A stretch of 64,000 nucleotides of DNA from Bacillus nitratireducens (GTDB lineage Bacteria > Bacillota > Bacilli > Bacillales > Bacillaceae_G): the NCBI RefSeq assembly GCF_001884135.1, contig NZ_MAOC01000026.1, positions 62,001-126,000 on the forward strand, in the 5' to 3' direction. The translations under genes and the position numbers were made by a program. Under the pieces are notes generated by a model that was not told the DNA's origin, ran no database searches, and saw nothing but the letters and a program-made list of their open reading frames with translations. Positions within the stretch are counted from its first letter, which is position 1. The number at the start of each line of letters is the position of its first letter. Shown in pieces: positions 18,052 to 26,169 of this stretch.

Positions 18052-18109
18052 TGCGACACTTTCTTATAGATGCGACATGATCGTAATCATTTGTAGCGCA
18101 AATGCGACA
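18052..18109 (+). promoter_or_regulatory. Candidate upstream activating sequence with three TGCGACA repeats
   Basis: TGCGACA occurs at 18052-18058, 18071-18077 and 18103-18109 (start-to-start 19 and 32 bases); an imperfect inverted partner, TGTAGCGCA, precedes the last copy. The block lies about 75-135 bases upstream of the -24 element, the usual place for enhancer-binding-protein sites. Confidence 0.6.
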
Positions 18110-18184
18110 TGTGAAGGTGGACATGTAAGGGAGACTTGGGGTATGTCCCTGAAGGAATAAGAGAATAGGGAATGAGTCGATTTT

Positions 18185-18200
18185 TGGCATGTTTCTTGCT
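18185..18200 (+). promoter_or_regulatory. Sigma-54 (-24/-12) promoter
   Basis: TGGCATGTTTCTTGCT matches the consensus TGGCACRnnnnTTGCW except T for C at one position, with the required GG-N10-GC spacing (GG 18186-18187, GC 18198-18199). It lies 42 bases before the acyl-CoA ligase start codon. Confidence 0.85.
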
Positions 18201-18241
18201 ATATAAATAAAAAAGATTATAGCCAGAAGGGATGGAATTCA

Positions 18242-19846
18242 ATGCTGGAAAATCACAGTTTGCCGCATTTTATTATGCAAAGTATTGAAAAAACACCAAG
18301 TAAGGTGTATTTACAATTTGAAGAACAAAAAGTTACGTATGAGGAGCTCTATCATCGAATTACAAAAGCTGCAGCGGGATTTTGTGAGCTCGGTATTCAA
18401 AAAGGGGACAAGGTTTGTATTATGCTTAATAATACTCCTGAATATCTGGATGTATGGTTTGCTTTATCTTTTATGGGAGCAATTGCAGTGCCTCTGAATG
18501 TGCATTTAAAAGGAGAGGGCCTACAGTATATTTTATCTCACTCTGATTGTAAGCTAATTATCGTTGAGAAGGAATTTGTTCCTCAAATTGATTCTTGTTT
18601 GTCTTTTATGCAAAGGGACATTCAAATTGTTGCTTACGGAAATAATGAAAGCGTAATCATTACGAACGATGGTAAAGAACGGCTCGTAATCGAATTGAAA
18701 GATGTACTGAATACAAATAACCATCACCTTCCAACTGAATTTGTTTCCTCCTCTGCTATTAACAGTATCCTTTATACCTCTGGAACGACTGGATTACCTA
18801 AAGGGGTCATGTTAAGTCATTCTGCCTATGTAAATTCTGCGCAGTCATTTGCCGCCTATATGGTTGGCGCAAGTTCAAAAGATGTTTTATTTACAGCGCT
18901 TCCGTTATTTCATATTAACGCCCAGGCTCATACAGTACTCGGAGCTATTTCTTCCAATGCGACGATTGCTCTTGGCAAGCGGTTTAGTGCTTCTAGATTT
19001 TGGGATGAAATTCGTGGTCATGGAGCGACCATTTTTAATTCTTTAGGATCTATGATTCCTATTCTCTGCAAGCAACCAGAAAAGGAAAATGATAATGAAA
19101 ATTTTGTAAGGGTGACGGCTTGTGCTGCTACGCCTAAGGAATTTTGGAAGCCGTTTGAGGAAAGGTTTGGCGTCCAGATTGTAGAAGGTTACGGATTAAC
19201 GGAAACGACGGGTTTTTGTGTAACGAATCCATTGAATGCCAATAAGCCGCCTTCTATTGGAAAGCCTTATTCTTATGTAGAGACGAAGATTGTCAATGAG
19301 GATGGAAATGAAGCTCGGACTGGTGAAATTGGAGAGATTTTTATACGTTCCTTACAGGGACAAGCATTCATGGAAGGCTACTATAAAATGCGGGATAAAA
19401 CAGAAGAGGCGATGAAGGAGGGATGGTTCCATACAGGAGATCGTGGTTATCTAGACGAGGAAGGTTACTTATATTTTTGCGATCGAATCAAACAGTGTAT
19501 CCGGAGGCGTGGAGAAAATATCTCCTCTTGGGAAATCGAAAAGGTATTGAATAATCACCCGAAAGTACTTGAATCAGCGGCCATCGGTGTTCCATCGGAA
19601 GTGGGAGAAGAGGATGTCAAATTATATGTGATTGTAAAGAAAGGAGAAACGATGTCCCATGAAGAGATTATAGATTGGTGTCAAGAACGTATGGCTTACT
19701 TCATGGTGCCGCGATATGTTCAGTTCAGTGAAACTTTTCCAAAAACCGCGACGGAACGGATTCAGAAGTTCAAGCTGAAGGAGGAAGGGATCGGTACTGC
19801 TTGGGATAGTGAAAAGGTCGGCTATGTAATTAAAAGAACGAATTGA
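18242..19846 (+). CDS. AMP-forming acyl-CoA ligase (CaiC-like)
   Basis: A 534-residue adenylate-forming ligase. The AMP-binding signature TSGTTGLPKG is at residues 179-188, followed by GYGLTETTGF, the hinge region TGDRGYLDEEGYLYFCDR and a C-terminal FPKTATERIQKFKL where the Lys of the thioester-forming half would lie. It should convert a carboxylic acid to its CoA thioester. By eye it most resembles crotonobetaine/carnitine-CoA ligase (CaiC) type enzymes, but the true substrate is unknown. It is the first gene after the sigma-54 promoter, 53 bases before an enoyl-CoA hydratase gene. G+C is visibly higher (about 43 percent in sampled lines) than in flanking genes. Confidence 0.85.
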   Translation: MLENHSLPHFIMQSIEKTPSKVYLQFEEQKVTYEELYHRITKAAAGFCELGIQKGDKVCIMLNNTPEYLDVWFALSFMGAIAVPLNVHLKGEGLQYILSHSDCKLIIVEKEFVPQIDSCLSFMQRDIQIVAYGNNESVIITNDGKERLVIELKDVLNTNNHHLPTEFVSSSAINSILYTSGTTGLPKGVMLSHSAYVNSAQSFAAYMVGASSKDVLFTALPLFHINAQAHTVLGAISSNATIALGKRFSASRFWDEIRGHGATIFNSLGSMIPILCKQPEKENDNENFVRVTACAATPKEFWKPFEERFGVQIVEGYGLTETTGFCVTNPLNANKPPSIGKPYSYVETKIVNEDGNEARTGEIGEIFIRSLQGQAFMEGYYKMRDKTEEAMKEGWFHTGDRGYLDEEGYLYFCDRIKQCIRRRGENISSWEIEKVLNNHPKVLESAAIGVPSEVGEEDVKLYVIVKKGETMSHEEIIDWCQERMAYFMVPRYVQFSETFPKTATERIQKFKLKEEGIGTAWDSEKVGYVIKRTN

Positions 19847-19899
19847 TGTGCTGACGGTAGTAAAAGTATCTCATTACATATTGGAAAGAAGGGATTGAA

Positions 19900-20691
19900 T
19901 TGGAAAATAAGCGGGTTGTTACATGGTCCAAAGAAAAAGGAATCGCGACAATCATCATTGATAATCCTCCTGTGAATGTATTGAGCGGTGCTGTGGTGGA
20001 GCAACTGACGGTAGTGGTCGATGAAATTGAACGGGATGATGAAGTGATTGCTGTACTTTTAACTGGAGTTGGAGAAAAGGCCTTTGTTGCAGGAGGGGAT
20101 ATCAAGTCATTTCCGGACTGGATTGGGAAAGGGAGTGAATATGCAGAGGGAAAATCATTGTGGCTTCAGAATCCATTAAATAAAATAGAAAGATTGCCTA
20201 AGCCTGTAATCGCTGCTATTAACGGTTTAGCGCTTGGGGGCGGGTGTGAATTAGCTTTATCATGTGATTTACGGATTATAGAAGAACATGCTCAAATCGG
20301 GCTTCCGGAAGTGAAGTTAGGCTTGTTTCCAGGTGCGGGAGGAACGCAACGTTTGCCTCGATTAATAGGAACTGCAAGTGCGAAAGAAATGATGTTCACT
20401 GGTGAACCACTCACTGCCGAAGTAGCTTGGCGAGTTGGTTTGGTGAATCATGTTGTCCCGCGTGGCGAATCGCTGAATAAGGCGAAGGAACTAGCCGTGA
20501 AGATGGCTCGATTTTCCCTTCCTGCTTTATCTTTGATGAAGCAATCTATCAATAAGGGATTATCTTCTTCTCTTGAGGAAGGACTAAAAATAGAAGCTGA
20601 GAATTTCGGACATGTATTTCAAACGAGTGATGTAAGAGAGGGAGTGGAGGCTTTTATAGAAAAAAGGGTACCACTTTTTCATCATAAATAA
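19900..20691 (+). CDS. Enoyl-CoA hydratase/isomerase family protein
   Basis: A 263-residue crotonase. The oxyanion-hole segments are AFVAGGDIKS (about 61-70) and NGLALGGGCELAL (108-120). Both catalytic Glu of true hydratases appear present (Glu117 in GGGCELA and Glu137 in LPEVKLGLFPGAGGTQ), so hydration of a trans-2-enoyl-CoA is likely rather than a pure isomerase role. It would act on the CoA ester made by the preceding ligase. The start is TTG with AGAAGGGA upstream. Together with the CaiC-like ligase it recalls CaiD, but no CaiA/CaiB partner is present. Confidence 0.85.
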   Translation: MENKRVVTWSKEKGIATIIIDNPPVNVLSGAVVEQLTVVVDEIERDDEVIAVLLTGVGEKAFVAGGDIKSFPDWIGKGSEYAEGKSLWLQNPLNKIERLPKPVIAAINGLALGGGCELALSCDLRIIEEHAQIGLPEVKLGLFPGAGGTQRLPRLIGTASAKEMMFTGEPLTAEVAWRVGLVNHVVPRGESLNKAKELAVKMARFSLPALSLMKQSINKGLSSSLEEGLKIEAENFGHVFQTSDVREGVEAFIEKRVPLFHHK

Positions 20692-20717
20692 AAAGCTATG
20701 AAATAATATGCAAAAAG

Positions 20718-20742
20718 CAATGCCTGCCTTTGGCAGGCATTG
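20718..20742 (+). terminator. Strong hairpin between hydratase and permease genes
   Basis: An 11-bp GC-rich stem (20718-20728 with 20732-20742) with a three-T loop but no T run after it. It may give partial termination or protect the 3' end of the upstream mRNA, lowering permease expression relative to the enzymes. Confidence 0.5.
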
Positions 20743-20811
20743 TAACAATATATACAAACATAAAAGAATGTAAAGTTAAGAGAATCCATTTTATTGAGGG
20801 GGATTACGGTT

Positions 20812-22248
20812 ATGGATTTATTGATTGTATTGCTATCGCTTGGCTTGCTTATATTTGTGGCTTACCGAGGATTCTCAGTCATTTTATTCGCTCCGTTATG
20901 TGCATTGCTAGCTGTGTTTTTAACAGAGCCGGAGTACGTTTTACCGTTCTTTTCCAATGTTTTTATGGCGAAGATGGTCGGATTCATAAAATTATATTTT
21001 CCTGTGTTTTTGCTTGGAGCGATATTTGGTAAAGTGGTAGAAATTACTGGAATAGCAGAAAAAATCGCGAAAATTATCATACGTTTTATAGGTGTGAAAA
21101 GAGCGATTCTTTCCATCGTGTTAATGGGGGCGATTCTTACATACAGTGGTGTCAGTTTATTTGTCGCAGTATTTGCGATTTATCCATTTGCGGCGCAATT
21201 ATTTCGTGAGGCGGATATTCCGAAACGTCTCATTCCAGCGACAATTGCATTCAGTGCTTTTACGTTTTCGATGGATTCGCTTCCTGGATCGCCTCAAATC
21301 CAAAATGTTATTCCAACTACGTTCTTTAAAACAGATATTTATGCGGCTCCTACATTAGGAATTATAGGAGCATTGTTTATCTTTATATGTGGCATGCTGT
21401 ATTTGGAAAGCTGTAGGAAAAAAGCTGCTGCTAAAGGAGAGGGGTACTTTGGTAAAGGCGGTGCCACTTCTGAACTTGCTGCCACAACTAGCGCACAATC
21501 GGTGCAAGCGCCGATTGCTTCCAGCGATGTTATTCCAGCTAGTTACTGGGTAGCTTTTCTTCCGCTTGTACTGGTTGGAGTGATGAATAAAGTCTTTACA
21601 GAATTCATCCCCGTTTGGTATACAAAGGGATTTGATTTTGCATCCATTGGTTTGAAGGAGTACGGAACGATTGATATGGGACAAGTCGTGGGTATTTGGT
21701 CAGTGGAAATGGCACTTCTTATCGGAATATTGGCTGCTATATTATTAAACTTCCAAGCGGTAAAAGAACATTTTCAATCTATTACAAGCGTAGGCGTAAG
21801 TGGTTCAATCTTAGCTGCCATGAACACTGCAGCCGAGTATGGATTTGGTGCCGTTATAGCAGCTTTACCCGGATTTGTCATGATTCAAAATTCTTTGACA
21901 GGGACATTTTCAAACCCTTTAATTAGCGGAGCGGTCATGACGAATATTTTGTGCGGTCTGACGGGATCAGGTTCGGGTGGAATGAGTATTACATTAGGTT
22001 TAATGGCAGAAAAATATATTGAAGCGGCAGCGAACTTTGATATTCCGTTAGATGTGCTGCATCGTGTAATTGCAATGGCAGCAGGAGGTATGGATACTTT
22101 ACCTCATAACGGAGCAGTTATAACCTTACTTGCTGTTACAGGATTAACGCACCGGGAAGCTTATAAAGAGATTTTTGGTATTACGATAATTAAGACGCTT
22201 GCCGTTTTCTTCGTTGTTGGAGTGTATATGATGTTTTCTATTGTATAG
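20812..22248 (+). CDS. GntP-family permease
   Basis: A 478-residue polytopic membrane protein with about 12-14 hydrophobic segments, of the GntP (gluconate/hydroxy acid:H+ symporter) type. Family-like features are PVFLLGAIFGKVVEITG near residue 60, MDSLPGSPQIQNVIPTTFF in the middle, and GLTGSGSGGMSITL with MDTLPHNGAVITLL near the end. The ATG at 20812 follows GAGGGGG; a TTG at 20794 is in frame but has no site. It presumably imports the acid activated by the upstream ligase. The substrate is unknown; B. subtilis uses a related permease with ketone-body genes. Confidence 0.8.
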   Translation: MDLLIVLLSLGLLIFVAYRGFSVILFAPLCALLAVFLTEPEYVLPFFSNVFMAKMVGFIKLYFPVFLLGAIFGKVVEITGIAEKIAKIIIRFIGVKRAILSIVLMGAILTYSGVSLFVAVFAIYPFAAQLFREADIPKRLIPATIAFSAFTFSMDSLPGSPQIQNVIPTTFFKTDIYAAPTLGIIGALFIFICGMLYLESCRKKAAAKGEGYFGKGGATSELAATTSAQSVQAPIASSDVIPASYWVAFLPLVLVGVMNKVFTEFIPVWYTKGFDFASIGLKEYGTIDMGQVVGIWSVEMALLIGILAAILLNFQAVKEHFQSITSVGVSGSILAAMNTAAEYGFGAVIAALPGFVMIQNSLTGTFSNPLISGAVMTNILCGLTGSGSGGMSITLGLMAEKYIEAAANFDIPLDVLHRVIAMAAGGMDTLPHNGAVITLLAVTGLTHREAYKEIFGITIIKTLAVFFVVGVYMMFSIV

Positions 22249-22316
22249 GAGGGAGGTTGATTGGCTGTTATAAATAACGCAGCCATCAAGTTAAGATTAT
22301 GTATAATGGTAAACAG

Positions 22317-22350
22317 AAACAGCCATCATTTCATGGAATGATGGCTGTTT
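22317..22350 (+). terminator. Terminator of the sigma-54 operon
   Basis: A 14-bp perfect stem (22317-22330 with 22337-22350), 6-base loop, then a T-rich tail. A second, weaker TGGCTG/CAGCCA pair (22262-22267/22280-22285) lies just upstream and repeats part of the same sequence. Confidence 0.75.
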
Positions 22351-22400
22351 GTATGTTTTCAATGAATTTCACAAAAAACTTCAAGTGTAGATTGGAATTG

Positions 22401-22603
22401 AACTATCCACTTGGTTTAGAGGAGGGGGATAAAGCCCATGAATCTTTATTACTTACACTAGGTATGCTAGATACAATTGTCGTTCAAAAGGATCCCATCT
22501 GTACGTACTAAATTTAGTGATGATGCAAAAGTTACAGATCGGGATACAAAGCAAGCTCTTACCTCTTTAGTTCAAAGTGTAGTAGACGAAATAAAAGGAT
22601 AAT
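22401..22603 (+). pseudogene. Remnant of an NAD(P)H-dependent FMN reductase-like gene
   Basis: Two adjacent frames together give a plausible protein end. One reads LLLTLGMLDTIVVQKDPICTY and then stops at 22509-22511. The next frame continues VRTKFSDDAKVTD and ends with ALTSLVQSVVDEIKG and TAA at 22601-22603. This C-terminal pattern resembles flavodoxin-fold NADPH-dependent FMN reductases. The N-terminal two thirds are missing. The frames join at a GTACGTAC repeat; adding one GTAC unit would restore one frame, so a slip in a 4-bp repeat is a likely cause. The family call is tentative. Confidence 0.45.
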
Positions 22604-22655
22604 AATTTAATTTGTATAAAAACGATAATGGGATCTTTAAAATTATAAAGAGGGA

Positions 22656-22687
22656 AAAAGGCAATACTACCGATAGTATTGCCTTTT
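22656..22687. terminator. Bidirectional terminator
   Basis: A 14-bp stem (22656-22669 with 22674-22687), CCGA loop, with A run and T run on either side, between the decayed gene and the minus-strand GNAT gene. Confidence 0.8.
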
Positions 22688-22693
22688 ATATAG

Positions 22694-23179
22694 TTAAATA
22701 TATTTACTCAATATCTCTCCAGGTAATCCATCAATCTCACAAACTACATCTGATGTAAAACCAACGTTAATTAATATTTTTCGAGAGGGGATATTATTTG
22801 GATCGATAATTGCCTTTAGTACGTTTACATCTGTCTGCTTCGCTATTTCAATTAATTCTCTTGCAATATAACTACCATATCTTTTTCCCCAGTGCTCTGG
22901 CAAAATCATATACCCAATTTCAGCTTCTTTTACATGATCTTCATGCACTGTTACATGTCCAAGGCCGATAAATTCATTTGTTGCACTGTCATAAACTGTA
23001 TAAGACCCAACCAGTTTATGTTTTTCATTGCGCCTTAACAATTTTTCATAGTCGTTTTGTGCCTCTTCTAGCAGAATAGCACGCTCTGTAATTTGTGCCA
23101 TCACTCTTTCATTTGATACGAGCTGAAAGTATAGATTAAAATCTGTTGCTTCAAATTTTTTGAAATGTAGTTTATGCAT
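22694..23179 (-). CDS. GNAT family acetyltransferase
   Basis: A 161-residue RimJ/RimL-like GNAT. The acetyl-CoA binding region is ILPEHWGKRYGSYIARELIEIA (about 95-115, with the Arg/Gln-x-x-Gly-x-Gly/Ala-like turn GKRYGS), followed by PNNIPSRKILINVGF, the usual late motif. The substrate is unknown. The ATG follows GGAGG. It is separated by 53 bases from the upstream minus-strand VOC gene, so the two may be co-transcribed. Confidence 0.75.
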   Translation of the reverse strand: MHKLHFKKFEATDFNLYFQLVSNERVMAQITERAILLEEAQNDYEKLLRRNEKHKLVGSYTVYDSATNEFIGLGHVTVHEDHVKEAEIGYMILPEHWGKRYGSYIARELIEIAKQTDVNVLKAIIDPNNIPSRKILINVGFTSDVVCEIDGLPGEILSKYI

Positions 23180-23232
23180 CGGATTCCTCCAAACGAATTT
23201 TTAATTGTTCTTCAGAAAAGATAAAACGACAG

Positions 23233-23613
23233 TTAAATAGTAATCTCTATTTGATTACCTCCCGGATCGCTTATTACACTTTCATAATAGCCATCTCCAG
23301 TGAAACGTGGTCCATTTAATAAAGGATAACCTGCTTCTTTTAACGTTTTTGTTAGTTCATTTACACGTTCTTCACTACCAACAGAGAAAGCCATATGTGC
23401 ATAGCCAGTTATATTTAGGTTAGGCTCGTTTTCTATGCCTTTCTTACGCATAATTTCAAGACGCGCTCCAGATTCGAACGTAATAAAATATGATTCAAAT
23501 TGTTTTGCTTCGTTATGATATAAAGAGTTTGTTTTGCCGTTGAAATACTTTGTATAAAAAGTACGCATTAATTCTAAATCATTTACCCAAATTGCTATAT
23601 GTTCGATTTTCAT
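23233..23613 (-). CDS. VOC family protein (glyoxalase-like)
   Basis: A 126-residue glyoxalase-fold protein that starts [20 protein letters not shown] (His as first ligand), has [18 protein letters not shown] in the middle (second ligand His) and ends [12 protein letters not shown] (Glu ligand), the classic VOC ending. The start at 23613 is chosen because GGTGA precedes it; a GTG at 23625 is in frame. Compact size and complete ligand set suggest a metal-dependent lyase or resistance-type binding protein. The substrate is not known. Confidence 0.78.
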   Translation of the reverse strand: MKIEHIAIWVNDLELMRTFYTKYFNGKTNSLYHNEAKQFESYFITFESGARLEIMRKKGIENEPNLNITGYAHMAFSVGSEERVNELTKTLKEAGYPLLNGPRFTGDGYYESVISDPGGNQIEITI

Positions 23614-23675
23614 TCGTTTCACCAATCCTATCTTTATGTAAATTTTAAAAAGTATACTCTGTAGTAATTAGCGGA

Positions 23676-23701
23676 GGTGAACAACACTAATTAGATGTTC
23701 A
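23676..23701. promoter_or_regulatory. Inverted repeat GTGAACA-N12-TGTTCAC
   Basis: A perfect 7-bp inverted repeat spaced by 12 bases, in the region between the divergent VOC and membrane protein genes. The shape suits a TetR- or MarR-type operator. No regulator gene is adjacent. Confidence 0.35.
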
Positions 23702-23861
23702 CTTTATTAAATTTGCAATCATATTTCAAGAAATAGGAAAAAGCGGATTGTAATAAAAAAGTTTTATTAATGGTATTAGATAATTTTTAAGTCATAACAT
23801 GCATACAATGTCTAATTAAGTGAATTACGTACGTCAAAATTTCAAATAAGGAGGGGCATTT

Positions 23862-24353
23862 GTGGGGCAATTTGAACAAATGATGATTGTCGGTATTTCC
23901 ATGTCTTTTATACTATCTATTATGATATTAGGGTCTACATATTATAACCCTCGCCTTTGGTTAAATGATTATCCGAAAGATATTCAAAAAGTAGTTTTGC
24001 CAAAATCGATAAATGAAAAAAAACAAACGTTTTATTTCGGAATTATTTACAATATTATTCTCTTCGGAACACCTTTCATTTCTACATATATACTACATCA
24101 CCATGTGAAATTATTGTATATTGAGGCTTATTTACATACTTTTGGGATTGTAATGATTTTTAATTTAGTAGATTTATTAATAATCGATTGGCTTATATTT
24201 TGCTGGATTACTCCGAGGTTTGTTGTTATTCCTAGTACTGAGGGAATGAAAGGATATAAAGACTATAAGTTTCACTTAAGAGGTGCAATAGCTGGAACGC
24301 CATTTTTAGCAATTGTAAGTTTATTTTTGGCAGGAATTGCGACAACTATTTAG
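23862..24353 (+). CDS. Four-helix membrane protein of unknown function
   Basis: A 163-residue protein with about four hydrophobic segments (about 7-27, 55-75, 85-115 and 140-160) and a short soluble stretch with PRLWLNDYPKDIQ. I do not recognise a characterised family; similar small membrane proteins occur in Bacillus. The start is GTG with AAGGAGGGG upstream. It precedes satA by 52 bases and may share its transcript. Confidence 0.6.
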   Translation: MGQFEQMMIVGISMSFILSIMILGSTYYNPRLWLNDYPKDIQKVVLPKSINEKKQTFYFGIIYNIILFGTPFISTYILHHHVKLLYIEAYLHTFGIVMIFNLVDLLIIDWLIFCWITPRFVVIPSTEGMKGYKDYKFHLRGAIAGTPFLAIVSLFLAGIATTI

Positions 24354-24405
24354 TATAAGGAAGAGAGGGACGAAACGTTAATACTTATACTTAAAGGAGT
24401 AAATA

Positions 24406-24972
24406 ATGAGCCTTGTGATTAGAAAACTAGAAATAAATGATTTAGACCATTTACCTGAAATTGATGATAGTTTTACAGTGAATGCTCGGTTAGTGCTTTC
24501 TGTTTCAAAAATAAATAACCGAATAGAATATACAGTAGAAAACGTACCTAGTTATGAAAAAAGTTATTCAGAAAATCAGTATGATGACGATGAAGAAGAA
24601 CTAGCTTACAATGAATATATAAATAATTCTAATCAAGTAATTTACATAGCGCTTTTACATAACCAAATCGTAGGAGTTATCATATTGAAAAAGAATTGGA
24701 ATCGCTATGCATATATAGAAGATATAAAAGTGGATAAAGAATGTCGAGAACTCGGAATTGGTAGAAGGTTAATAGAACAAGCAAAGAAGTGGGCAAAAGA
24801 AGGTAATATGCCAGGTATTATGCTTGAAACACAAAATAATAATGTTGCAGCGTGTAAGTTTTATGAGAAGTGTGGATTTGTAATTGGGGGATTAGATTTT
24901 CTCGTATATAAAGGGATAAATGAGAAAAATGATGAAGTTGCGATTTATTGGTATTTAAAATTTGCAGCGTAA
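24406..24972 (+). CDS. satA: Streptothricin N-acetyltransferase SatA
   Basis: A 188-residue GNAT closely resembling Bacillus SatA (YyaR), which acetylates a lysine amine of streptothricin in the cytoplasm and so detoxifies it. Seen are LVIRKLEINDLDHLPEIDDSF at the start, the conserved VSKINNRIEYTVENVP segment, acetyl-CoA motif VDKECRELGIGRRLIEQAKK (about 107-126) and the ending NNVAACKFYEKCGF. Length matches the family. The ATG follows AAAGGAG. Neighbours are a membrane protein upstream and an SMI1/KNR4 gene downstream, neither obviously linked. Confidence 0.85.
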   Translation: MSLVIRKLEINDLDHLPEIDDSFTVNARLVLSVSKINNRIEYTVENVPSYEKSYSENQYDDDEEELAYNEYINNSNQVIYIALLHNQIVGVIILKKNWNRYAYIEDIKVDKECRELGIGRRLIEQAKKWAKEGNMPGIMLETQNNNVAACKFYEKCGFVIGGLDFLVYKGINEKNDEVAIYWYLKFAA

Positions 24973-25006
24973 TTATGTTAGTAAAGTTAAAGGCTAGGTG
25001 TACCTT

Positions 25007-25420
25007 ATGAGAGAAGTAAGAGAGATCATTCAAACAAGGAAAACAGGAGTAGACGAAATAGATATAAAGGAAACGGAAGAAAAGTTAGGTGCTATTTTCC
25101 CAGAGCAATATAGAGACCTTTTCAAATTAGTTAATAACGCTGAAATAGGGGAATGGATACTATATCCTATTAAAGATAGTAGAAATCTAAAAAAAACATG
25201 GGATGATATTATTAGACAAAATATTGAAATGAGAGAAGAAGATATACCTGAAAACCTTATTATAATTGGTGATGATGGTTCAGGGGATAAGTTGTGCTTC
25301 AAAATAAATAATGGAGTAATGAGTGATGTAATATATCTTTGGTATCATGAAGATGCAGAGATTGAAGAATATGCCCAGGATTTAAAAGGTTTTATCACAG
25401 CAACTACTCAGGAAAATTGA
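25007..25420 (+). CDS. SMI1/KNR4 (SUKH) family protein
   Basis: A 137-residue SUKH-type protein: EIDIKETEEKLGAIFPEQYRDLF is the classic SMI1/KNR4 opening, followed by IIGDDGSGDKLCFK and a VIYLWYHED segment near the end. In bacteria many such proteins are immunity proteins of contact-dependent or polymorphic toxins, but no toxin gene is near. ATG 25007 is chosen behind AGGTG; a GTG 9 bases earlier is in frame. It is followed after 37 bases by a Cys-pair protein and probably forms a two-gene unit with it. Confidence 0.8.
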   Translation: MREVREIIQTRKTGVDEIDIKETEEKLGAIFPEQYRDLFKLVNNAEIGEWILYPIKDSRNLKKTWDDIIRQNIEMREEDIPENLIIIGDDGSGDKLCFKINNGVMSDVIYLWYHEDAEIEEYAQDLKGFITATTQEN

Positions 25421-25457
25421 AAAGATTTTATTGATTTAAATGAAGCGAGGATTAAAA

Positions 25458-26132
25458 ATGACAATGGAATTATATGGCGAACATTGGGATGGAATAAAAG
25501 GGTATAGAGTAATGGAAGGGAAAGATTCATATAATCATTATTTCGGTGGTCAAGATTGTGAATTACCATTGTGTAAGTTATGCGGTGAGAAAATGCATCA
25601 AATTTTTTGTTTTGATTTGAAAGATGAGAGACTTGCTGAACTTAAAAATGATGAAATGAATGTGTTACCATTCGTCTCTTGCTTAAATTGTGCGATGGTG
25701 TGGGAGCCGCAATATTTTCAATTAAGTAATGGGGGCAAAACGGTACAAATAATAAAACAAGACAATACGGAAGAGTGGATTATGGAAGCTGAGGATAAGC
25801 TACCGGCCAATCTTCCAAAAACTAATGTAAAGCTAACGAATATGAAAAATGAAGATATACCTACTGATGAAGATAGTTACTGGGAAGCTTTTGACTTATT
25901 CGGTTCGGAATATGTATGTAGATTGTTAGGACCGCCTTTATATGGTGATGTTCCAGAAGATTTAGGATGTCCAACTTGTTCGAAAGAGATGAAATATGTT
26001 GCTACAATTACACAAGATCTTGAGGGACGGGAACTTATTTCAGTAGTTGATTTTCAGTTTGGGGAAATGAATATATATTATTACTTATGTAAAGATTGCT
26101 CCTTAATGAAAACCGAAATACAAGGTACATAA
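25458..26132 (+). CDS. Protein with four CxxC pairs, DUF1963-like
   Basis: A 224-residue cytoplasmic protein with four Cys-x2-Cys pairs (CKLC, CLNC, CPTC, CKDC), which suggests two zinc sites. The opening HYFGGQDCELPLCKLCGEKM and two repeated zinc-knuckle-like halves recall YwqG/DUF1963-type proteins, often found beside SUKH immunity genes; this likeness is tentative. The ATG at 25458 follows GAGG, and an in-frame ATG at 25440 lacks a site. It follows the SMI1/KNR4 gene closely, and a terminator lies just after it. Function unknown. Confidence 0.55.
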   Translation: MTMELYGEHWDGIKGYRVMEGKDSYNHYFGGQDCELPLCKLCGEKMHQIFCFDLKDERLAELKNDEMNVLPFVSCLNCAMVWEPQYFQLSNGGKTVQIIKQDNTEEWIMEAEDKLPANLPKTNVKLTNMKNEDIPTDEDSYWEAFDLFGSEYVCRLLGPPLYGDVPEDLGCPTCSKEMKYVATITQDLEGRELISVVDFQFGEMNIYYYLCKDCSLMKTEIQGT

Positions 26133-26137
26133 TAAAG

Positions 26138-26169
26138 TAAGACTGACATAATGAGTCAGTCTTATTTTT
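26138..26169 (+). terminator. Terminator at the convergent gene ends
   Basis: A 10-bp stem (26138-26147 with 26155-26164), 7-base loop and five T. The 3' arm overlaps the stop codon of the opposite-strand kinase gene. Confidence 0.8.
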
